Assembly (NCBI RefSeq): GCF_902506145.1
Contig: NZ_LR733519.1
Coordinates: 1,356,158-1,420,157, forward strand
Direction of reading: 5' to 3'
Length of the DNA stretch: 64,000 nt
Source of the DNA: Burkholderia sp. 8Y
GTDB taxonomy: Bacteria > Pseudomonadota > Gammaproteobacteria > Burkholderiales > Burkholderiaceae
Positions 58,508 to 64,000 of the stretch are shown piece by piece. A program made the translations under genes and the position numbers. The notes beneath the pieces were generated by a model. That model was not told the origin of the DNA and did not search any database. It saw only the letters and a list, made by a program, of their open reading frames with translations. How positions within the stretch are numbered: position 1 is the stretch's first letter; every line of letters starts with the position of its first letter.

Positions 58508-59218
58508 TTAGCTCACGAACGGCAGCTTGCTGTCTCGTGCCTCCGTCAGCATCGACACGGTAATCTTGCGCACCTCCAGCTTGCTCTGCGTGATGTGCGC
58601 ACGCAGCAGCATGGCCGCCTCGCCGCACTTGCCGCGATCAATGCAGCGAAGCATCTTCGCGTGCTCGTCATAGGTTGCGCTCGTGCGATGCGGCTTCAGG
58701 AAATCCAGCCGGCGCACGATGCGGATGCGCTCCGTCACTTCGTCATGCACGCGCAGCATCTCGTCGTTGCCGCTCGCGCGCACGAGTCCGCGATGGAAGT
58801 TCTCGTCCATGCCGAACATGAGGACCGGATCGCTTTCACGCGCTGCGGCGGCGACGCACCAGACCGACTTCAGTGCGTCGATTCCCGGATGCGGCGGCTG
58901 CGTGCCCGCGAGTTTGTCGAGCGCAGCCGTTTCCAGCACGATCCGCAGATCGTAGAGCTGATCGATCTGCGCGAAGTTGATCTCCGATACTTTCCAGCCG
59001 CGCCGGAAGCCGACTTCGAGATAGCCCTCGCGCAGCAAGCGAAAGAGCGCGTCGCGCATCGGCGTGCGTGACACGCCGTAATGCTGCGCGATGCCGGTCT
59101 CCGAAAAACGTTCACCCGGAAACAGGCGGAAACTGAAGATATCCTGCTTTAGCTGCTGATAGACCTGTTCGGCGAGCGGATTGGCACTCTGAATGGCGCG
59201 TACGGTGCTGCTGTCCAT
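58508..59218 (-). CDS. GntR-family (FCD) transcriptional regulator
   Basis: Protein of 236 residues. Helix-turn-helix ETGIAQHYGVSRTPMRDALF is near 43-62; the FCD domain follows with DENFHRGLVRASGN and ATYDEHAKML. The wording VRRLDFLKPH is shared in form with VRRLDLVQGD of the regulator at 48065, so the two are paralogues. It is the last gene of the minus-strand biuret/formamide operon, 49 bases after the HpxZ-like gene, and probably regulates it. Confidence 0.9.
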   Translation of the reverse strand: MDSSTVRAIQSANPLAEQVYQQLKQDIFSFRLFPGERFSETGIAQHYGVSRTPMRDALFRLLREGYLEVGFRRGWKVSEINFAQIDQLYDLRIVLETAALDKLAGTQPPHPGIDALKSVWCVAAAARESDPVLMFGMDENFHRGLVRASGNDEMLRVHDEVTERIRIVRRLDFLKPHRTSATYDEHAKMLRCIDRGKCGEAAMLLRAHITQSKLEVRKITVSMLTEARDSKLPFVS

Positions 59219-59267
59219 GAGTTCGGTCTTGTTGATTCGGTGTCTCTCGCCATGCGGCTTTCGTGGC

Positions 59268-59666
59268 TCAAGGCGTTTCGATCAGACTCACATGCGCCGC
59301 GACGATGATCCACCCCGCGAATGCGTTCGACACGTCGCCGATGCGCGCCCACGTCTGCATCTGGCGGCCGAGCAAGGGCGTGGCATCGCTCGTGAACTCG
59401 GTGCTGACGGTCGCGTACTCCGTCCCGAATGTCGTCACCACCGTGCGATGCAAGCGCCGGGACCGCGGCACCGGCACGCAGGTCTCGCGCCAGCGGCGAA
59501 TCGCATCGCCGCCGTGCTGCACTTCGGCGATGCCGTATCGTACCGTTTCGGGCGCATGCCAGAACAGCGCGTTCATGGTGTCGACATCGTTATCGACCAG
59601 CGCCCGCTCGTATGCAACGAAAGCGCGTTCGACTTCGACCACCGTTTCCTGACGATTGACGTCCAT
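59268..59666 (-). CDS. HpxZ/AtzH-like protein (DUF3225, SnoaL-like fold)
   Basis: Protein of 132 residues starting [16 protein letters not shown], which overlaps the stop of the hydrolase gene by one base (TAATG). NALFWHAPETVRYGIAE and a VSTEFTSD segment are typical of the AtzH/HpxZ family, a SnoaL/NTF2-like fold. HpxZ belongs to the oxalurate pathway in Klebsiella, and AtzH is encoded with the amidase AtzE and its partner AtzG in cyanuric acid degradation. No AtzG/HpxX-type small subunit was found here. Its biochemical role is unclear. Confidence 0.82.
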   Translation of the reverse strand: MDVNRQETVVEVERAFVAYERALVDNDVDTMNALFWHAPETVRYGIAEVQHGGDAIRRWRETCVPVPRSRRLHRTVVTTFGTEYATVSTEFTSDATPLLGRQMQTWARIGDVSNAFAGWIIVAAHVSLIETP

Positions 59667-60325
59667 TAGTTCTCCAACAGATCGTCGAGCATGGCCGTCC
59701 ATCCGACGATGCCGCCTTGAGAGCGGATCATCTCGATGGTGGCGGCCTTGAAAGCGGGGATGTAGCTTGCGGTCGCATCTTCGATCAGCACACAATCGTA
59801 GCCGCGGTCGTTCGCTTCGCGCATCGTCGTCTGCACGCACACTTCGGTGGTCACGCCCGCGAACACCAGATGCGTGATGCCGCGTTGCGCCAGTTCCTCG
59901 CCAAGATGCGTCGCATAGAACGCGCCTTTGCCCGGCTTGTCGATCACCCTCTCGCCTTCCAGCGGCGCCACTGCATCGACAATTGCATTGCCCGGCTCGC
60001 CGCGCACGAGAATGCGGCCCATCGGCCCTGCGTCGCCGATGCGTGCCTGCGGTGCGCCGCGCAGCCGCTTTGCATCGGGACAATCCGACAGGTCCGGCGC
60101 ATGCGATTCGCGCGTATGCACGACGAGCCAACCGTTGCTGCGGGCATGGTCGAGGAGACGCGCGACCGTCGGCACGATCGACGCGAGCAGCGAGACATCG
60201 TTGCCGAGCGCTTCGCCGAACCCGCCCGGCTCGATGAAGTCGCGCTGCATGTCAATGACGATCAGTGCGGTACGGGAAGCATCGAACGTGAACGCAGATG
60301 GCTTGGCGCGAGCGATGGTCGGCAT
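59666..60325 (-). CDS. Isochorismatase-family cysteine hydrolase
   Basis: Protein of 219 residues starting [12 protein letters not shown] at 60325; an upstream start is open but overlaps the formamidase end. Triad: Asp25 (VIDMQRDF), Lys130 ([10 protein letters not shown]) and Cys163 ([11 protein letters not shown]). The family includes biuret, triuret and ureidoacrylate hydrolases and nicotinamidases. It resembles the biuret hydrolase encoded at 62939 but lacks the MQGGVFG motif, having SQGGIVGW instead. The substrate could be a related acyl-urea such as triuret (inference). Starts 4 bases after formamidase. Confidence 0.87.
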   Translation of the reverse strand: MPTIARAKPSAFTFDASRTALIVIDMQRDFIEPGGFGEALGNDVSLLASIVPTVARLLDHARSNGWLVVHTRESHAPDLSDCPDAKRLRGAPQARIGDAGPMGRILVRGEPGNAIVDAVAPLEGERVIDKPGKGAFYATHLGEELAQRGITHLVFAGVTTEVCVQTTMREANDRGYDCVLIEDATASYIPAFKAATIEMIRSQGGIVGWTAMLDDLLEN

Positions 60326-60329
60326 CGTG

Positions 60330-61328
60330 TCAGCCCCCGTAGCGGCGTTCGGGAGCCGCAAAACCGCAGGACGTGCCGTCCTTCACGACGACATCGTCTT
60401 CCCACGGCAGACGATATTCACCGAGCACCATGTCCTGCATGAAGGTGTAGGGACAATCCCGCGCACCGCCCTTCACGGCGGTGTAGCCGCGATGTCCGAA
60501 CTGGTAGATGTTGTTCTCCACACCCCAGTGGACGCGCGCTTCGCGCACGAGGTCGGGGCGCATCTCGCAGGTAATGATCTCGTCCGGACGATGACTGCCT
60601 TCGACCATCACGCTGCCGTCGAAATCGCAGAACATGCCTTCGCCCATGGAGTCGAACATGCCGTCGCTGCCGCACAGGCACACGCTCGCGGTCTGGGCGA
60701 GGTTCTGGAACGCGTTCGACTGATTGGTGATCTTCCAGGCGTGACGTATGGGCGCCGTATAGCCCGCCGTGCGCAGAATGATTTCCGCGCCCTTGTAGGC
60801 CGCCTCGCGCGCCATCTCGGGAAACATGCCGTCGTGACAGATGATGAGCGAGAGCTTCGCGCCCTTCGGCCCGATGCACACCGGCACACCCAGATTGCCC
60901 GGTTCCCACGGCTCGACCGGAACCCAAGGATGCATCTTGCGGTAGTAGAGCTGAATCTCGCCCCGATCGTCGATAATAAGGCCGCTGTTATACGGATTGC
61001 CGCCCGGATTGCGCTCCATGATGGAGAAGCATCCCCAGATGCGATGCTCGATGCACGCGGCCTTGAAGGCCGCCACTTCCGGTCCGTCGAGCGAGCACAT
61101 GATGGCGTCGTCCGTGCGCATCGAGAGGCCATGCAGCATGTATTCGGGAAACACGACGAGATCCATCGCCGCATTGTTGCGGCGCGCCTTGCCGACCAGT
61201 TCCACGATGCGCCGTGTCTGCGCCGCTAGATCATCCAGTGTCGCGACATCGGGATTCTGCAACTGCACGAGCCCCACCACGATGCCTTGCGGCGATTTGT
61301 TCAACCCGCCAAGACCACTCGAACTCAT
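60330..61328 (-). CDS. amiF: Formamidase, nitrilase superfamily
   Basis: Protein of 332 residues. The nitrilase-fold triad is Glu62 ([10 protein letters not shown]), Lys131 (YYRKMHPW) and Cys164 ([10 protein letters not shown]), with Asp166 as in Helicobacter Ami[15 protein letters not shown] and the C-terminal [16 protein letters not shown] match AmiF closely. It converts formamide to formate and ammonia in the cytoplasm. It is encoded with biuret hydrolase and a BMP-type importer, indicating that several simple amides are handled together. Confidence 0.92.
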   Translation of the reverse strand: MSSSGLGGLNKSPQGIVVGLVQLQNPDVATLDDLAAQTRRIVELVGKARRNNAAMDLVVFPEYMLHGLSMRTDDAIMCSLDGPEVAAFKAACIEHRIWGCFSIMERNPGGNPYNSGLIIDDRGEIQLYYRKMHPWVPVEPWEPGNLGVPVCIGPKGAKLSLIICHDGMFPEMAREAAYKGAEIILRTAGYTAPIRHAWKITNQSNAFQNLAQTASVCLCGSDGMFDSMGEGMFCDFDGSVMVEGSHRPDEIITCEMRPDLVREARVHWGVENNIYQFGHRGYTAVKGGARDCPYTFMQDMVLGEYRLPWEDDVVVKDGTSCGFAAPERRYGG

Positions 61329-61349
61329 TCTTGTCTGCTCCTTCTTTCT

Positions 61350-62942
61350 TCAGGCGTGAACGGTGACCGGTTGCGCCGTGTCGCGCCCTGCGCTTTCGAC
61401 GTGACCCGCCATGTGTCTTCCCAACGCGACGCGATCCGCGCCGCTCGCCACCGTCTCGTGCACGAGACGTCCTTCCGCGATCACCGCGATACGGTCCGCC
61501 AGTTCCAGCAGTTCGTCGAGGTCCTCGCTGACCAGCAGCACCGCCGCGCCCGCGTCGCGTACCGCGAGAATCCGGGCATGAATGTCCGCGACGGAGGCGA
61601 AGTCGAGCCCGAACACGGGGTTGGCGACGATCAACACGTCGACCGCCTGCCCCAGTTCACGCGCCAGCACGGCGCGCTGCACATTGCCACCGGACAGCGT
61701 GCCGATCGCACGCGCGGGCACCGGCGGCCTGACGTTGAATTCGGCGATGAGGCGCTCGGCGCGCGCGCGCATGGCGCGACGGTCGAGCCGCCAACCGTGA
61801 CGCTTCATCGGCGCGCGGTCGAAGTTGCGCAACGCCAGATTCTCCGCGATGCTCATGCTCGCCACGCACGCATTGCGCAGCGGCTCCTCGGGGAGCGCGA
61901 ACACGCGCAGCCGCGTCATCTCTTCACGCGTGGCGCGATACGACTCGCCGTGCATGCGCATGTCACCGCTCTGAACGCGGCGCTGCCCGACGAGCGCTTC
62001 GATCAGTTCCTTCTGTCCGTTCCCCGATACGCCCGCGATACCGAGGATCTCGCCCGACTTCACGGCCAGCGATACTTCGCGCACCGCCGCGTGTCCGCGA
62101 TCATCGATCACGCTGAGTTTCGACAACTGGAGGCGCACAGGCGCGTTCGCACCGCAAGGCTTGCGCAGCGGCCGCGCTTCAGCGAGTTCGGGATCGTCCT
62201 TCGGGGATTCATCGCCCATCATCCATGCCGCGAGCCGGTCACGGCTCGTGTCCGCCACCGCGCTCGTGCCGACGAGCTTGCCCTTGCGCAAGACGGTGAC
62301 ATCGTCCGCGTAGGCCATGACTTCGCGGAACTTGTGCGTGATCATCAGCACGGTCAGTTCGCCGCGCGTGGCCAGCGCGCGCATGAGGCCGAGCACTTCG
62401 TCCGCTTCCTGCGGCGTAAGCACGGACGTCGGCTCGTCGAGAATCAGGAAACGCTGGCGCAAATAAAGCTGTTTCAGGATTTCCAGCTTCTGCTTCTCGC
62501 CCGCGGCGAGACTGGAAACGGGTGCATCGAGCGGCAGGCGGAACGGCATGGAACGCATGAAGGCATCGAGCGCCGCGCGTTCCTTCGGCCAGTCGATCTT
62601 CCAGGGCACCCGTCCGCGTGCCAGCAGCAGGTTCTCTTCGACGGAGAGGCCCGCCGCCAGCGTAAAATGCTGATACACCATGCCGATGGAAAGCGCCTGA
62701 GCATCGCGCGGCGATGCGATCTTCACTTGCCGCGCATCCGCGATGATCTCGCCCTGTTCGAGCACGCCATAGCCCACGAGACCCTTGACGAGCGTGCTCT
62801 TTCCTGCGCCGTTCTCGCCGAGGAGCGCATGCACGGTGCCCGCGCGCACTTTGAGCGTCACGTCGTCGAGCGCGGTGAAGGCGCCGAAGCGTTTCGTCGC
62901 GCCGAGCACTTCCACGCCCATCGCCGTGGTCGAAGCGTTCAT
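61350..62942 (-). CDS. ABC transporter ATP-binding protein, BMP/nucleoside type (two ABC domains)
   Basis: Protein of 530 residues starting MNASTTAMGVEVLG at 62942, overlapping the biuret hydrolase stop by 4 bases. The first ABC domain has GENGAGKST, a LAAGEKQKLEI signature region and ILDEPTSVLTP. The second has GVSGNGQKE, LSGGNVQR and the unusual VANPVFGLD Walker B. This layout belongs to importers that use BMP-type lipoproteins for nucleosides and small ureides. The permease gene runs off the right edge; further subunits presumably lie beyond. Confidence 0.92.
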   Translation of the reverse strand: MNASTTAMGVEVLGATKRFGAFTALDDVTLKVRAGTVHALLGENGAGKSTLVKGLVGYGVLEQGEIIADARQVKIASPRDAQALSIGMVYQHFTLAAGLSVEENLLLARGRVPWKIDWPKERAALDAFMRSMPFRLPLDAPVSSLAAGEKQKLEILKQLYLRQRFLILDEPTSVLTPQEADEVLGLMRALATRGELTVLMITHKFREVMAYADDVTVLRKGKLVGTSAVADTSRDRLAAWMMGDESPKDDPELAEARPLRKPCGANAPVRLQLSKLSVIDDRGHAAVREVSLAVKSGEILGIAGVSGNGQKELIEALVGQRRVQSGDMRMHGESYRATREEMTRLRVFALPEEPLRNACVASMSIAENLALRNFDRAPMKRHGWRLDRRAMRARAERLIAEFNVRPPVPARAIGTLSGGNVQRAVLARELGQAVDVLIVANPVFGLDFASVADIHARILAVRDAGAAVLLVSEDLDELLELADRIAVIAEGRLVHETVASGADRVALGRHMAGHVESAGRDTAQPVTVHA

Positions 62943-63637
62943 GGTCGGCTTCCGAGCGTGGCGAGCAGTGCCTTCGAATCGGATACCGTGCCGAACACGC
63001 CGCCCTGCATCAGCACCATGTTGAGCGCGGCGTCGTGGTTGTCCTGATCGGTCGCGCCGCAGCAGTCCGCGAGAATCGTGCACTCGAAGCCGCGATCGTT
63101 CGCTTCGCGCATCGTCGTGTGAACGCATACATCGGTGGTGATGCCGGTCAGCACGAGATTGACGATGCCGCGCGTGCGCAGAATCAGTTCGAGATCCGTT
63201 GCGCAGAACGAGCCTTTGCCCGGCTTGTCGATGACGATCTCGCCCGCAGCCGGCTTCAGTTCGTCGATGATTTCCCAGCCTGGTTCGCCGCGCACGAGGA
63301 TCTTGCCGCAGGGACCGTCATCGCCGATGCCGATGCCGTTGGTCCCCGCGCGGCGGCTTCGCCATCGCTTGTTGGCGGGCAGGTCGGACAGGTCGGGCCG
63401 ATGCCCTTCGCGCGTGTGAATAATCGTGAAGCCCTGCTCGCGCATCAGCGTGAGGACGTTTTTGATCGGCCCGATCGGCGCGCGCGTCATCGACAGGTCG
63501 TAGCCCATCTTGTCCACGTAGCCGCCGATGCCGCAGAAGTCCGTCTGCATGTCGATGACGACGAGCGCGGTGTTGTCCGGTCGCAGATCGCCGTCGTAGG
63601 GCCACGGATAGGGACGAGCCCCGATGAAGCGAGACAT
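62939..63637 (-). CDS. biuH: Biuret hydrolase, isochorismatase family
   Basis: Protein of 232 residues starting MSRFIGARPYPWPYDGDLRP at 63637. An in-frame extension upstream covers the permease gene and is rejected. Triad: Asp29 (VIDMQTDF), Lys138 ([10 protein letters not shown]) and Cys171 (GITTDVCVHTT). Gln211 in MQGGVFG corresponds to the substrate-binding Gln of Rhizobium BiuH as I recall it, and the opening PYPWPYDG and HRPDLSDLPANKRWRS also match. It splits biuret to allophanate and ammonia. It is embedded in an ABC transporter operon, 20 bases after the permease. Confidence 0.85.
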   Translation of the reverse strand: MSRFIGARPYPWPYDGDLRPDNTALVVIDMQTDFCGIGGYVDKMGYDLSMTRAPIGPIKNVLTLMREQGFTIIHTREGHRPDLSDLPANKRWRSRRAGTNGIGIGDDGPCGKILVRGEPGWEIIDELKPAAGEIVIDKPGKGSFCATDLELILRTRGIVNLVLTGITTDVCVHTTMREANDRGFECTILADCCGATDQDNHDAALNMVLMQGGVFGTVSDSKALLATLGSRP

Positions 63638-63657
63638 GTGAGTTCTCCGTTCAGGAA

Positions 63658-64000
63658 TCAGCGTGTGAGACTGAGTTCGCCCGGCGCGCCCGCGAGCGTG
63701 CGGTAGGGCCGGCAGTCGACGATCATGATGACGAGCGTGAGGACGTACGGCGCGGCGTTGAACAGGTAGTAGCCGCTCGTCACGCCGATGGCCTGCAACG
63801 CGGGACCGAGTGCGCCCGCTGCGCCGAAGATCAACGCGGCCCACAGGCATCGCAAAGGCTGCCATCGCGCGAAGATCACGAGCGCGACGGCCATCAGACC
63901 TTGTCCGCTCGACAGACCTTCGTTCCAGCTTCCGGGATAGACGAGCGACAGATACGCCCCGCCCACGCCCGCGAAAGAGCCGCCGACGGTCGTCGCCAGA
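63658..64000 (-). CDS. ABC transporter permease, BMP/nucleoside type (partial, 5' end outside window)
   Basis: The frame is open from the window edge to the TGA at 63658-63660. It encodes about 113 C-terminal residues with TVGGSFAGVGGAYLSL, then GLSSGQGLMAVALVIFARW and a last helix YVLTLVIMIVDC. These are hallmarks of the second permease of BMP-type importers. The start lies beyond base 64000. It precedes biuH by 20 bases. Confidence 0.88.
   Translation of the reverse strand, partial: LATTVGGSFAGVGGAYLSLVYPGSWNEGLSSGQGLMAVALVIFARWQPLRCLWAALIFGAAGALGPALQAIGVTSGYYLFNAAPYVLTLVIMIVDCRPYRTLAGAPGELSLTR

Noticed and set aside
60330..61328. Assignment of this nitrilase-fold gene as aliphatic amidase AmiE
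   Set aside because: Length (332) and the C-terminal wording match formamidase; AmiE-type amidases are slightly longer with a different C-terminal segment.
62943..63128. Upstream extension of the BMP-type ATPase
   Set aside because: It is the out-of-frame shadow of the biuret hydrolase gene; the ATPase family begins near 62942.

Overview
The window looks like a stretch of a high-GC Burkholderiaceae genome, most likely Paraburkholderia or Caballeronia (inference). The signs are strong GC-rich codon use, a DUF4148 small exported protein, the guanidine carboxylase gene order, many FCD-type GntR regulators, and densely packed catabolic operons joined by ATGA overlaps. No rRNA, tRNA, CRISPR array or phage module was seen. 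The left edge cuts an IS3-family insertion sequence.

Left part (0.5-12 kb): a Tat-exported MmgE/PrpD-like protein coupled to a kelch propeller protein; a tripartite RND efflux operon (outer membrane factor, membrane fusion protein, pump) on the minus strand; DUF4148 proteins; and a CusS/CusR-like two-component system.

12.3-22.2 kb: a guanidine utilisation operon. A sigma-54-like promoter and a clear guanidine-I (ykkC) riboswitch precede an ABC transporter, two DUF1989 carboxyguanidine deiminase-type subunits, a biotin-dependent urea/guanidine carboxylase and allophanate hydrolase. 22.5-27.2 kb: a sugar-acid block (PdxA-like dehydrogenase, enolase-superfamily dehydratase, LysR regulator, MFS transporter). 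27.2-32.6 kb: a gene-poor stretch with a formaldehyde dehydrogenase, a TMEM175-like channel with a probable frameshift, and a thioredoxin-reductase-like flavoprotein.

32.7-40.9 kb: the complete reductive pyrimidine pathway (PreT/PreA dihydropyrimidine dehydrogenase, dihydropyrimidinase, beta-ureidopropionase, NCS1 transporter) with a RutR-like TetR regulator and a palindrome in the shared promoter region. 41.2-42.0 kb: an exported spherulin-4/GH135-like protein.

42.5-47.6 kb: a tight five-gene operon encoding an ABC transporter, an NdmA-like Rieske oxygenase and an 8-oxoguanine deaminase-like amidohydrolase. It is preceded by a sigma-54-like promoter and an apparent leader carrying four perfect hairpins. 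This is the best candidate here for something undescribed.

48-59 kb: GntR regulators, a gamma-glutamyltransferase-like Ntn hydrolase, an OFA-type MFS transporter, another ABC transporter and two amidases. 59-64 kb: a minus-strand operon with a BMP-type ABC transporter, biuret hydrolase, formamidase, a second isochorismatase-like hydrolase and an HpxZ/AtzH-like protein. Overall the window reads as a scavenging region for small nitrogen-rich compounds (guanidine, pyrimidines, purine fragments, biuret, formamide), several of which converge on allophanate or ammonia.
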